The notes beneath the pieces are model-generated. The model was not told where the DNA came from. It did not search any database and worked only from the letters and a program-made list of their open reading frames with translations. From contig JAFBJZ010000888.1 in the NCBI GenBank assembly GCA_016785225.1, positions 2,546,501 through 2,610,500 of the forward strand: DNA of 64,000 bases. Reading direction: 5' to 3'. The DNA is from Psettodes erumei (taxonomy: Eukaryota; Chordata; Actinopteri; Pleuronectiformes; Psettodidae). Within the stretch, counting starts at the first letter, position 1. Every line of letters starts with the position of its first letter. A program made the translations under genes and the position numbers. Shown in pieces: positions 10,201 to 22,559 of this stretch.

Positions 10201-12884
10201 CAGTGCATACTTTTCTACTTTGATCCTGATGCTGATCCTACATCGCTTTCCTTCAACATTCCTAGTGGGTCTTTACTGCCACCATGTGGTTAAATGCTGC
10301 TACTGACATATTAAAGTGGAGAGGGCAGCCAAGTTACTGTAAATATTTAAACTGCTGCACATTTTCACAAAGATGCCAGTTATCTGTACGGTCTGAAGAT
10401 CTATGAAACATTAACATTCTACACTAATGTGCCCCTCAAGTAGCTGCCACTTTATTTCAACCTTCACCTTGAAACTTTCTCAGTAAATGTAAGTATTGGG
10501 CACTTATGCTGCCATGCTGGGATAAAGTCAAACAAATGTCCTGGTCTGCAAACTATTACTGACCTTTGAAAAGCAAACGTTACTTGGAGAAGTATATTTA
10601 GTTTTTTCTGCTGTTGAACTCTTTTTTCCCAGGTTTGGAGAAAGTTTTCTTCCTTTTTACCTCCAAATTCATTAATATTTATGAAATGCATTCCTTCAGA
10701 CTTTCCTGTGGCTGATATTTCAACTCCAGGGAGTTTCTTTATTGCTGAACGATCATTGGAGAACATAAATCATGCCATGATGGAGAGCAGACTGTCTAAA
10801 GCTATGAAGGCAATACTCCTCGTCAGGATGAAAAAATATGTTATATGAATGCTGGAATATCTTACCACTGGATGCATTAACAATTTCTCAGCAGTGACTT
10901 TTTTGTTAATATAATACATTAAATTATCCACTGCAGCTTTAAGGAGAAAGGTCCTTTTGTTCCTCATTGCAAATTCAAGGTAAACATCCCAACAGAAATT
11001 CAGAAACAAACATTTTATCAAAAGCAGGGGTGCCAGCAGGTTACTCAGTGCTTGGCTCATTATATATAAATGACATCTCTGGCCTGAACTCAAGACTTCC
11101 TCATTTACCTAATGAAAGAAACTCTTGCTATCCAATCTGAAACATTTGCCTTCTTAAACAGCTGCACTGACATCACTGATTGCACACAAGGACACCAAGA
11201 GCTAAACCAAACCTCATTGTGTATTTGACAAAGAAATGTGATTCAGCAGCTAAAACAAAATGTTTGTTGTTTTATGATTAGGGCACTTTTATAACAGGGC
11301 ACATCAAAATGGCTGCAAGGGATCAGCGCTCCAAATGGAGACAGAAAACCAGAAGAGAGGACAGGCAATTATCATCAAGAGCTATTGAGGGTATTATAAT
11401 GCAAAAGCAGCTGTGGCATGTGGGATAAGATCACATTAATTATGATAAAGAGATGACAAAGAGAAGACGGGTCGATGGTGGAATTAATTATCCGACTTGG
11501 CTTGCTTAATCACCAAAAGGATTCTTTGTTTTTTTTCTTTTTTGTGAAGTCTTCTCTTTAAATGAAACATAAATCTCTGCGTACACACACAAGGCACTAA
11601 AACAGCCATTAAAATCCTTCCATTATCCCACAGTATCTGCAATGAGGCCAGCCACCTCGCTTCAATTAGGAAAGTCACTGTAAATTACCTTGAAGGTCCA
11701 AGTGTTAAATATTTCAGAACAGTGTCTGCCACCATCACACACCATCTCAAAAAGGAAACAGAAAAATAGATACAAAATATTCAAACTGAGCATAAGTCTG
11801 CCTTTCTCTAAATTCCCTTGTCATCCTGCTGTCTACCTGCCCTCTCCTCTCTGGAAGGCTTTTTAAGAGCTACTGGAGGGTTTGCATGCCAGACTCCCCA
11901 AGCAAAGCTAGGGGACACCTTCTTATTAATAATCCAAAACATCCTGCTGCCATGGCACACTACCCTGTCAAAGACCTCAGGATACTTTCTGGTCTCTGGT
12001 GGTAAAGATATGTACTGTGCTGATGGATTTTTTTTTTTTACTTTCAACTCCAGCATGTTCCTGGTTTTTATTTTTACTTTGTTTTGTTTGTTTTGCAAAG
12101 TGTGATAACACTTCTAAATTAACTTTGGAAATTGAATATTTCATTTTTAAAAATTACTTCATCAAATTGTCCATTTTTAATTTTATTAATTGGGTTGCAC
12201 CAGGTATTCCTAAATGTTGCATCATGAAAAGAAATGTAATAAAATGTACAATTTGAAACAGATTTTTGCAACAAAATATCTACACCACCATCTAATATTA
12301 GCAAGTGGCTGTAGCAGAAAATGTAGCATAAATGCCAAAATTAAGTTGTAGTTGGACTGTGTCAGTGTTTTTAGTCTTCATGCAGTTTAGACTGAGTTGG
12401 AAATATCATATTAGACTAATTTATTTCTGTCATTTAGAGACATATTATTGGTATTACTGTTTTGTAATTAGCGGCTACTTTTGATTAAGGGTCAAGTAAA
12501 GCTAAGTAGACTGAACCATATTTTCTTTTGCTCTTAAGACTAAACAGGCCATACATCAGCGAGCTAATGTTGGCATTGCCTGTTGATTTAGTCATGGGGA
12601 ATTCACATCACATGGAACAAATAGCTTAAAACATAAATAGAAAAAAAGATTCCCATGTTTACAACTTGCCAGCATTCACTTAACTTGATAATGCAAGACA
12701 AGTTGTGTGACTGCTGAGCTCATTGTGCAAGGGTTAAAAATACAGTGCTTTGACAATATTGCACTTCAGTCATAGCTGGTTTGAATGACTAATTGTACCA
12801 GAGATGAGAAGTATATTTCACTGAAGATTTTTTTGCCAGTGGTTTTGATGGCACTGTTCTTTTTTCAAAGTGGGAAACAGTAAG

Positions 12885-13215
12885 TACATTTACATGACAC
12901 TAAATTAGTCTAACTATTCACTTTAGCTCGACTAAAACTGGACTTGCATGCATGTAAACACCTCAGTCCAGCAGAAATCAAACTTCTCTTAGTTGAGCTA
13001 ACACCCCCAGATAATGCATTTGGGAAACTGCGGCTTGCCAACTTCTTTATTAGTTTATAAATAGGTCAATCAGGCATATTTTGTCAATAAATTGATTTAT
13101 TGACATGTATGTAAATTGGGACAAGGACAGCCGTCCAATTAAACTGCATAGTCAAGCTGCTACCATAGCTCAGCTAAACTGTGCATGTAAATATAGTCAT
13201 TGTACCGTAGCTGTT
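12885..13215 (+). mobile_element. MITE-like element with diverged inverted ends
   Basis: The left end reads AGTACATTTACATGACAC, and near the right end is GTGCATGTAAATATAGTC. The reverse complement of the right end shares TTTACATGCAC with the left. Internally there are paired motifs such as GCATGCATGTAAACACC and AGTTGAGCTAACACC. No transposase-like frame exists. The structure fits a non-autonomous DNA transposon of a type I remember from fish, but target duplications were not identified. Confidence 0.4.
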
Positions 13216-13330
13216 AAGTTTGAACTTACAAAGTGCCAGTACAAGGCACCTCCAGCCTTTTTCCCATCAGCAGCCTGTTTCATGCTCATATAGTTTTATT
13301 CATTCATATTCATCTATTTTGCAACACAGT

Positions 13331-13400
13331 CTGCTCCTGTCGGACACTGACGGGCCCGGGCAGCTCCTGGAGCAGCTGGAGGACTCCGATTTCCATCGTT
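13331..13400 (+). other. GC-rich coding-like island, identity unknown
   Basis: A short GC-rich stretch sits in AT-rich surroundings. In one frame it reads LLSDTDGPGQLLEQLEDSDF with mostly G or C third positions. It is preceded by a T-rich tract ending in CAACACAG, which could serve as a splice acceptor. No matching donor was found downstream, where the frame runs into AT-rich sequence. I do not recognise the peptide. It could be a stray exon, a retrocopy fragment or chance. Confidence 0.2.
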
Positions 13401-14639
13401 CATTAATCCACTTCATAATTCACACTCCCACACATGCACTACTTTGCTCCTCTCCTTCTTTCCACAACCAACTTTGGATGGATTTCCTCCTCCCTTTTCT
13501 GTCACCATATGATATCTTATACTGGCTACAGAAAAAGCATTGCTACATTGATGTCTCATAATCTTTATCCTGTGTATGGGTACATGCATGGCAGGAGACA
13601 CACACACTGAGGATTTATGGCCTCGAGAAGCACAGACTCCCCAGCCACCCCTCCCTTTCCAAGCTTGGTGTCCTTGCCAGCAGGAAAAGTGGTGCACTGT
13701 TGCAGACAGATAGCATCTGATAGTTTGCTGTTGTTACCCCTCAGACGAGCACACTACAGATTACCGACTAAAGTTGACTACAGTCTGACCAAACACGCCA
13801 TAAACCATATGAGCCTTCAATCAATCTGTACCTCAATCTATACATCTATGCAAACATATTTCCGGAAATAATCGGTCTGCCTCTGACTTCCTGTGTCTCT
13901 CTCTCTTCCTCCCTGTCTCACTACTCTTCCTCTCGCTTTACTCATCTGTTAAATGGAGTCTTGTTGGGAAATGAGCCAAAGCCCTTCATCCAGCCACCGG
14001 GACTCCAGGAAAAGTGGCATCTATATATTTATAGCTGCTGCCTGGTTGTGCTAAAGAAGGTGGAACGGCCTCCAATGAATATTCACTTTAAAGTGGGATT
14101 AAGCACTTAAATGGCTGATGGTGGCCTGTACGGTTTATTGAGCATTTGCAATAAACCATTTGCAAAGTGTCACCTTCTAAGAAAAAAACAAGTGAGTCAT
14201 TTAATGTGTTAACTTTTTAATCGCTTATCCTTGTAAGATGCTACTGAGACAAAGGTTCTGAAGGAAAGGTTTACCCCACATAGGGTCACAGATCAGATGA
14301 CCTGTTAGATCTCTAGATTAAACATGGATTAGGATGGCTTTGACATAGTTACCCGTAATCTTTTGAGAGTAGAACAGATGGTACATGATACATGCAGTTT
14401 AACAATGCTCTTTGCACAACACAACTGGATAAAATGTTTTTGTTTTGTTTTTTTCTGATATGGTGACGGCAGTAACCGAAGGTATACAGTACAGATTATT
14501 GAATGTCTCGACATGATCTTCAAAAGGTGTGGTCAGTCAAGGATTTATTTACTCTGACATACCTGAAATACCCCATGGGAGACTATACTGTGATTTGGGG
14601 TTCATATTTAGCGTACTGGTATCAGTAGCCTCTAATAGC

Positions 14640-15036
14640 CTTTTCAGACGCCGATAGAAATTGCGCATCGGATTCTCCAACGGGAAGGGCCTTGTCAGGA
14701 AATATGATCGTCGTGTCCAGGGGTTCCCCTCAACCTCCCAAATCCCCCTCCCATCCCCGCTGGCTGACTGGCAGTGATCTCAATCGGCTCACAGATAGCG
14801 GCGCTCCTTTCAGCGCCACAGCGCGGGCAGCCGAGGCTGTGTGTGTGTGGGAGGGACTAACTTCGAGCTCCCCTCAGCGCAGCCTGCCGCCACGGCATCG
14901 AGCACGGAGATAATACAGGCTATTCAAGCCTTATTCACTGCGATAAAGCTTTTTTAAAATCTGTCCCCATTATGTGGTCTCACCAGCCGTAGTGTCAACG
15001 CAGAGGGGAAGGCGAAAGGAATGCTGAAGTAACGCG
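14640..15036 (+). promoter_or_regulatory. tmem74 CpG-rich promoter and probable non-coding first exon
   Basis: This block is clearly richer in CpG than its surroundings (ACGCCGATAG, TTGCGCATCGG, GCGGCGCTCC, CAGCGCGGGC). It ends at GCG|GTGAGT, a strong donor consensus at 15037. That fits a 5' UTR exon spliced to the coding exon, with a candidate acceptor CTTTTAG ending at 15612. Mammalian TMEM74 also has its coding sequence in a single exon. The transcription start cannot be placed from sequence alone. Confidence 0.5.
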
Positions 15037-15612
15037 GTGAGTTTATTTCTTCTTGTCTTGAGCAGACTGAGGAGATTTCCGTTTGGGATTCGGGCAAAAA
15101 AGCCTGGTTTGTGCATGACTGGTCCACCCTTATGCAGAGGAGCATCTCACATCTTGTGCACTGAAAGAAAGTGTGCTATAGTATTCCGACACAGAGCTAT
15201 TTCGGAAGTATTATTTCGGGAGATGATAACCCTATTTTCTCGGAAGTAGACTAACTGTGGATGTGTAAATTCAGTGTATATTCTAGATGCTATATGATTT
15301 ATTTGGAGCCAGTTTTACTACTGTATCTATTCCATTGGCAGTATCCATTTTAAACAGAATCGAAATAGGCTATAGCTTAACCTCGGTTTATAAGTGGACT
15401 GTTTTCCTAATTGGATACAGAGGTATTTGGCTAATCACAATCGCTGTAAGCTCCTCTCAAGAGGGGGCCACGGATTTCTCCTAAACGATCTAATCAACTT
15501 TTAAGTGGTGTTGATTTCAGTACAACTATAAAGATAAGTGCATTTCGCGCACTGCTCCGTATTGCGCACAAGTTTTTTGTGCATTGGATGATTTAAGGTT
15601 TCACGCTTTTAG
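15037..15612 (+). other. candidate 5' UTR intron of tmem74
   Basis: The intron would start at GTGAGT (15037) and end at a TTTTAG acceptor (15611-15612). No conserved coding sequence is seen inside. If it is not spliced, the transcript has a longer leader with several upstream ATGs. Confidence 0.35.
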
Positions 15613-15735
15613 TGAGGGTAATCTAATTAAGATGCACCATTTAACTTGGAGCGGTGTCCTCTTATTAGGGATGCTGTGGGGTGAAAACATCGTGGGAGGA
15701 CGGCTCAGAGTGTACCAGCGGGTGCTGATAACCGA

Positions 15736-16581
15736 ATGGCTTCTGCAGAGTTGCTTCCCGCAGATGAGGGAGGCAAACAGTCTGATCCTCCCGACGTCCT
15801 TGACCGAGTTCCCAGCGCGCTGCATGTCCGCAGGTCGGGCGGATCAACAGGAGGAGCGCTCCCTGGAGAGGCTGGCTGTAACCCGGCCCGCAGCTGCCAT
15901 GGCCGGTGTCTTTCAGCACCAAGGACGGCGCCGCGCAAGGGGGGTGCTGAGCTTAAACTCGGTCACCTCGGCGAGGAGAAAGTCCGAGTTTGTTGCGACG
16001 AGGAATTAGAGACATCTTTCACCTACATTGATGAGAATGTCAACCTGCGACTGGCCAGTCCAGAGACTAGTTGCAGAAGTGCTCACAGACCCGTGCGCAA
16101 CGGCGAGCCTTGCTCCGAGACGTTACCGGAGTTTTCCTTCATGTCCGAGGATGATCTCTCCTTCGGGGAGGGCTCTGGAAGTTCTATAGACTACGGGTTT
16201 ATCAGTGCAGTCACGTTCTTGGTGACTGGGATCTCCTTGGTGATCATCTCCTACGCAGTGCCTCGGGATGTGGTGGTGGACCGTGACAGCGTATCAGCCA
16301 GAGAAATGGAGAGGCTTGAGATGGAGAGTGCTCGGATAGGCGCCCACCTGGATCGGTGCGTCATAGCGGGATTGTGCCTGCTCACGCTTGGAGGCGTGGT
16401 GCTCTCCACGCTGCTGATGATCTCCATGTGGAAGGGGGAAATGTACAGGAGAAAGGTCATCGCTTATTCAAAGCGCTCCGCCAAGGTGTACGGCTCTATA
16501 AGCCTGAAAACTAGATCTAGTCCCAGCCACTCATCTGTGCACTTGTCCCTAGAGGAGGAAATGGAGGAAACGTTGACTTAA
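15736..16581 (+). CDS. tmem74: transmembrane protein 74 (single coding exon)
   Basis: This 281-residue protein matches vertebrate TMEM74 (about 305 residues in human), a lysosome/autophagosome membrane protein reported to promote autophagy. The first 80 residues are divergent and low in recognisable motifs. Conserved blocks follow: CCDEELETSFTYID (86-99), then SSIDYGFISAVTFLVTG, opening TM1 (about 153-175). After it come AVPRDVVVDRDSVSAREMER (174-193) and ESARIGAHLDRCVIAGLCLL, leading into TM2 (about 207-231). MSMWKGELYRR of human appears as ISMWKGEMYRR. The tail ends in an acidic SLEEEMEETLT. The ATG at 15736 is the first in this frame after a TGA at 15682, so the start is well defined unless an upstream exon contributes. 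The gene is divergent to trhr, as in other vertebrates. TMEM74B is the main alternative, but the synteny favours TMEM74. Confidence 0.94.
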   Translation: MASAELLPADEGGKQSDPPDVLDRVPSALHVRRSGGSTGGALPGEAGCNPARSCHGRCLSAPRTAPRKGGAELKLGHLGEEKVRVCCDEELETSFTYIDENVNLRLASPETSCRSAHRPVRNGEPCSETLPEFSFMSEDDLSFGEGSGSSIDYGFISAVTFLVTGISLVIISYAVPRDVVVDRDSVSAREMERLEMESARIGAHLDRCVIAGLCLLTLGGVVLSTLLMISMWKGEMYRRKVIAYSKRSAKVYGSISLKTRSSPSHSSVHLSLEEEMEETLT

Positions 16582-19500
16582 AACGTTGCTTTGCATAACT
16601 TTTGTGTATAACCGAGGAATTAATGCCATTCGCACACATTCTCTAACATGCCCGAAAATGTATAAAATCGTCAAAATGTAAATCATTGTTGTCCTGTAGA
16701 AATAGAGCAAAGGTTCTATCATGTATCCACTGGCAAGCCGAAAGGACAAGAAAACAACTCTAATGAAAAGAGAACAATAGCTCGAAAAACATTATGCTAT
16801 GGCGGATTGCTCCCAACGGATTTAAAATGGCACTACACCATACAAGTGAGTGTGAGCATTGTGTCACAAACACTGGTTCATGTTTTTTTTGTACCCAGGA
16901 TGCATTCTCTGAGAGCCTCCATTTATTATTAAGGCTATTCATATTTAATGTGAATGTTTCCAACAGCAAAATTGTGCACAGACACATTTCGGGAAGTAAG
17001 GGAAGTGTGTGTCCCCAGGGCAGGAGAGTGGGTGTAAGGAGGGATTTATAGCTGTCCCTGTCCACCACGATGCAGGGGAATCAGCTCAGTGGCCCACATG
17101 GTAATATCCAGTGACAGTCGCTCTCTGGTGCAGTGCTGAGGTAAGCCAGCAGGCCAGGCATCGTGCATCTGAGCCAAAGCTCCATGTCAGTTTGATTGTA
17201 CTGAGCAATTTGACTGCATTCGACAGTGCTGACATGCAGTGTAAACCCTTTTCGGCTCTCTGTTGGTCCTCTCTGCTACTCTCTTCCTTCACTCTCCCTG
17301 GTCTTCTCTGTCACAGAGCCTCCTACAGAGCTTTACTGCTCTTTTTGACCTATGAACACAATATAAGGCTTCAATTATAGTCCCTTGCAGACACATCATG
17401 TGATCAACTGAAGATACCACAGATGTGTAGTTTGCCATATTATTTTACTTTCATTTTTCTTATTATTATTCTACTGTCTAGTCCATTTTGAGTCTGTGGA
17501 CTAGTGTGCATGTGCAGTTGGTGCCCTTGTAGTGTAGTAATGTCATCAGTCAAAACATATTGGTGGGTACATGGGCATTCACACAGAGCCTTGACATGCA
17601 CCCTTTGATGACGAAATTTACACCACAAGGCCCTAGTAGCCATCACTTACTCACAACTGACGAAAGTATAACATGGCCAAGTGCCTGTGATATTTTGTTA
17701 CTGAAAACTATTTGTCAATGACATTTTATTTCATGACTAAGACAGTGACAGTACAGCACCAATGTCAGTAAACACTAAATGACTCAACACACAGCACTGT
17801 TGATGAAAAGAGACTCTAAAAAAGACTTTACCAACATCTCTCTATATCTTTCTTGATGACAAAGGAGACAAAATTACATAAAATGTTTTCTTCTTTTGAT
17901 TTTGCACCCCAGCAGTGCACCATGGACACACCACCAACAGTGATAGACCGTACCTGGATGCACTTAGATTCTTGGGCTGTCAGAGATTGTATAACATGCA
18001 GTGACAGGAAAGTAATGAAGCTGAAGCTGTTGGTTAACAACCATCACCACCACCTGCTCCCAGCAAGAAAGCATGTTCAGTGAAAAATTACACATAGCAC
18101 TTTTAATGACTTACTGTATAACACAATGTAGTACAACACTAACACAAAGGCCTAAAAAATTACTGAACAAAAGCAACACTCTCCAGAAAAAAACTAAATA
18201 TAGGGATATTGTAGGGCTGTTGTTCTTTTTGATTGTGAAGGGTTTGCCTTTCTCTATTTACTTTCTAATTGACTCAAATTGCAAGTTTAAGATTGCACTA
18301 GACTTGCTAATCTTTTGCTGAAGTTGCCTCTTTCCAGACTTAATTGTTAAAATCAAATGGAGGAAATTTTATTTGAAAACAGACTGAACTCTGACTAACA
18401 TTCTCAGTCTCTGTCTTGACTAATACAGACTAAAGTGCGTAGCTTCTTTGACTTTGAGTAGTCTAATCAACAAATTAAGACTAAATCAAAATTTAGCTTA
18501 CAAAATGAACACTCAGTTGACCGGCCTTTCCCTACCAGTCTCCTTTTCTCTTTCTGTCTCTCTCTATGTGAGGAGGGACTTATAGGAACACCTAATCACA
18601 CATGAAAGAGTTGCCTTACTTCAAAAACCTTAAGCTGTCACTACTTCAAAGTGCAAAGTACCTTCCCAGAGTGAGGTATTATTTTTTTAAAGGTTATATT
18701 TGATGTTATCATGGTGATTTACTGATAAAAAAAAAATTGCAGGTGACACAAACAGCTTAAGAAAAGAGGTTTATCATGTGCAAACTTGCTAAAAATGTTA
18801 ATGCCACAGTGATCAGAGAAGTCAGAAGCTTCCTTCTCTTGGTTCGGAACATTGTAGTTTCTAGCTAAACTAAGTCCACATGAGAGCAATCTGTTATTTA
18901 TGCCTGATGGTTATTAATGCAGTCCGAAGAAGCCTACAGAAAAGGATAAACAATGCCAAGCAACTCTCTTGTAAAACAGTCATTTTTTCATGAAGGCTAC
19001 CCTGTAAGGCTTACACATCATGCATGAACTACTAGAATTTATTCATATTTGCAGGACACATGCTAATGATTCTTTTGCAGTGTCACTCTGTTACCTTGGT
19101 TCCTTGTCCTTTCATTTTCCAGGGAATGTGAAACTATTTCAAGGCTAACAGCCAAACTTACATGAGTCAGCCTCTCTTAATGACAACTGTAGTGATTTAC
19201 TACATGGTAAACAGCTCCAGGCCACACCACTGCGATGCTTTCATTCAGTTACATTGCTCCTGTGTATACTGTAGCTGCATATAACTGTTATAAGTGCCAG
19301 TCAGTGTGACCAGACAGATGAACCACAGTGTTTCAAGTGAAAAGATTGGATCATTATAGTCTGATAAGGTTTTCAACCAGCATTACTGCTGAAAAATCAT
19401 CTGTTGCAGCAATGTACTACTTCAAGTCTGTCTTAGAACAGCTTTTCATGTTCTCTGTCTGTGACCACAGAGCAGACAAGTGTATGTGCATCCCTGAATA

Positions 19501-22500
19501 ACAACTGTTACATTTTGACATGGCAATAAAATGCCAAATGAAGCCATTTCCAGGAAAGCTAATAAAAATTAATGGCACAAATGAGGCAATATTGTCCTGT
19601 TCTCTTCACAGAAGCTGTAAATCCACAACCAGTATTACAGATGTTAAAGCGATATTTCATTTAGCGAGCTTTCCTGGTTGTGGGAACATGGTGCAGCGCC
19701 CAAGTGTTGGAGACTCATTGCTTCCCACTTCCTCTTTCTTTCCCACTCACGAGTATTCTTGTGTAAATTTAAACTTAGTCAACATGAAAAAGGGCAACCA
19801 ACAACAATTACTGCTGCGCCACAAATTATGAATTATACTACTGAATAAATAATCCAAACGCCAGAAATGTATTGGCTACATAGCACATGCAGTGCGCCAC
19901 TGCTTTGCCTTCAGTGTCAGATGATCATCTGTGAGAAAATCACTCATGAAATACAGAGAGATAAATGCTTGAGGGAAACCATTAACATTGCAAACTTCAA
20001 ACAGACTCATCTGCAGCATGTAATGCACTACTGCACTGTAGATTTTTAGACATATACAATTCCTCCCCCCTTCTGCTTTCTGTCCTCCTCCATGGTTGGC
20101 ACTGTGCCTCACAGCCAACACCAGGCATCCCCTCAGACAGCCAACTAAACGTGTTTGGGGGATTTAATCAGGGATTTGCTTGAAGCGACAGCATTTTACA
20201 TGCCAAGCTCAAGTGTATTTCCAGAGGTTTCATGCATAAGCTCTTTATCCTTGAGCAGTGCAGAGCTAAATCAACCCTTATTGATATTTGGTAGGCTCCT
20301 TCATAAGTCAATCCCTTCAGGTAAGGCTGAGGATCAGCTGAGCTGCTGCCATCAGCTAATTTCCCAAAGGTGTTTTTACACTCCCCCATCTTGTCAATGC
20401 TAATACTCCATGTGTGTCCATGAGTATGTGTGTATTCATATGACTTTACACAGGTGTTGTCTATCACCTTAGATTAAAGAGCTGCTGACCTAAAATTTCC
20501 ATTTCAAAGAGTATGTGTGGAGATGTTTAGTGGCTGACGATAGTCTAAATAAGCCTTTCCACCCTGAGAAGAATAAAAGTCTCTGGAAAATGCAATGAGG
20601 CAGAGCAAGAGAGCAACATTATTTGGAAATACTATAGATGGAGTAGGAGTTAAAGGAGTACCTCACTTTATTTGCTTTCCTGAAAAGAGTTAGATCAAAT
20701 TGACACTTGCCCCATGTTTGTGCTTGAAATGTGAGGCTACAGCCATCAGCTTACACTAGCTTTGAAAGTGAAGTGAATTTTGGTGTCGATAAAACTAAAA
20801 ACACAACCTTCAACTAAAATAAATTTTCTTGAAGTTATGGATCAACTTTGGTTGCGTTCAGGTACAACTGCATATGTTGCGTTTTGAAACTGGCGGCCAT
20901 AATATAAACCTTTAATACCTTTAACCTTTAACTTTGATTAATACGTCATCTGGGAAAGTCCCACGTTTCTATGTTAAGTAAAGAAACTGCAATGGGAGTG
21001 AAGAGTGGGGAAAAACACTTCTGAAATGAGTGCGCCTTCCCGTTTTGCAACAACAAGTTGCTGTTTTTATGAGATGTTATGTGCAGGACTGTAGTGAGTC
21101 CTGCAGTCGCTACTGGCTGCCCAGAGAGCTAACCATGACGACAAGAATCCAGGAGGTCACTACGTCTGGCCACGAGATAGTTTCACATAAAACCGCAACT
21201 TGTAACATCTTACATGTTGAGTTTTAGACGTTGGGGGATTTTGGTGCCTTTAGACTGTGCCAGACTAGGTGCTTCCCTGTGTCCACTCCGTTTGCAAAGT
21301 TAAACTAATCGGCCATGCATATTCCACAAAATTTCAAAATATTCCTTTAATATGTGTGCAGTGCACATGCATTTGATGTGCATACTAATGTTTTGTACTA
21401 AAAGCAAAAAGAACAGACTCTCTTTTGTCATACATATTAGATATATATCATATCTGTGGTCAGCCTGTCCTCCATCTATCAGTGCATAGTGATGCCAAAA
21501 AAAGTTTCCACTCCCATTGATTGCTTTGGAGAGGAAGACTAAAGTCAAACTCCTTAGGGATATGACTTCATTCTTGGTTGCTCCCTCCACAGCCTTACTC
21601 AGACAGGATATTTTTAGTCAATGTGGCTCTTTGGAAAGCTCATTGTATTGTAAATGTAGTCTACAAAGCTCATTGCTCAGGATGCACTTAGTCAGGCTGT
21701 TTTACATTTAGCCTGCAAGAACATCCTTGTTCAGCCTCATCCAAGCTATTTCCTGTGGTTTCACTTTTACATGGCATTAAAGCTCATGAAAATATGTTTA
21801 TTCTGCCTGTGTGTTCTCTTATATACGCCCTCCCTATCAGTACTTTCTTGTTTTTTGCTTTTTCTTGTGTCATACTATTTTGTAATCTTCAGCCGTTCAG
21901 CAGTTTCCTATGCTGTGTAGTTAGATCGAACGAACCCCCATTCTTACAAGAAAAGACCACAACTAGTGTGCCGTGTCAAATCGATTTATGTCTCTGGTCA
22001 GCCATGTTCTGCATGGCTGACACTTAAACAGCCCTCAGAAGCGCTTTGTCACTCGCTCACTGGTCAGCTTCACTGATGCCTCTTTAGCTGCCTCATCCCA
22101 CAGCCGGCAATCAGGCCTGCCATAACCCGACACGAGAATGTCTGCAGAGCCATTTCCTGTGTTGTACTTGGCACCTTAAAATCACTTTCTCAGACGGATA
22201 AACTATCAGCGCTTTGGCTGCTATGGTAGATCAGAGAGGAAATGAGGTGATCAGTTGGATCAATCTTACAGTAAAACCACTCAACCGCTCTTGGGAGGCC
22301 ATACAGGTTACATCTCTGTCTCTCTCAGCCTCTCCGATCATCCACTACTGTGAATTATAAATGGGCTCTTTGCAATGGCAGTGATGTGGTTATACAGTGG
22401 CTGCTTTAACAATAATCTTTTCAGTGAGCTAAATCCCTCTCTTAGCTTAGCCGATATGGTTAATGTAGACATATATAGCACAAACAAATCACAAGCTCAG

Positions 22501-22559
22501 TTCACCTCTTGATCACCTCACTGTTGAGCTCCTTCAGTTGTAAATCACAGTTGTGCTGG
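16582..22559. other. tmem74 3' region and start of the gene desert
   Basis: AT-rich non-coding sequence. The tmem74 3' UTR must begin here, but no AATAAA was seen close to the stop codon. The nearest plus-strand AATAAA noticed is at 19525-19530, which would imply a 3' UTR of about 2.9 kb. A repeat copy lies at 20661-20762. Open frames are short and have no recognisable domains. Confidence 0.5.
20661..20762 (+). repeat. interspersed repeat, copy B
   Basis: This is a diverged relative of 9737-9850, sharing AGAGTTAGAT, CATGTTTGTG and GGCTACAGCCATCAGCTTA in the same order and spacing. It is more decayed than copy A. Confidence 0.5.

Larger units (their letters stand above)
7741..14639. other. 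trhr/tmem74 intergenic region (divergent genes)
   Basis: About 6.9 kb of mostly AT-rich sequence separates the two divergently transcribed genes. Contents: repeat pieces at 9737-9850 and 10070-10200, a MITE-like element at 12885-13215, and a small GC-rich coding-like island at 13331-13400. The stretch 11380-11520 has several TAATTA-type homeodomain-like motifs and no visible repeat, and is a plausible regulatory element. No complete gene is visible. Confidence 0.6.

Noticed and set aside
16655..16665. TATAAA near the tmem74 stop as a polyadenylation signal
   Set aside because: This hexamer is a rare variant and the match is weak, so it was not called.
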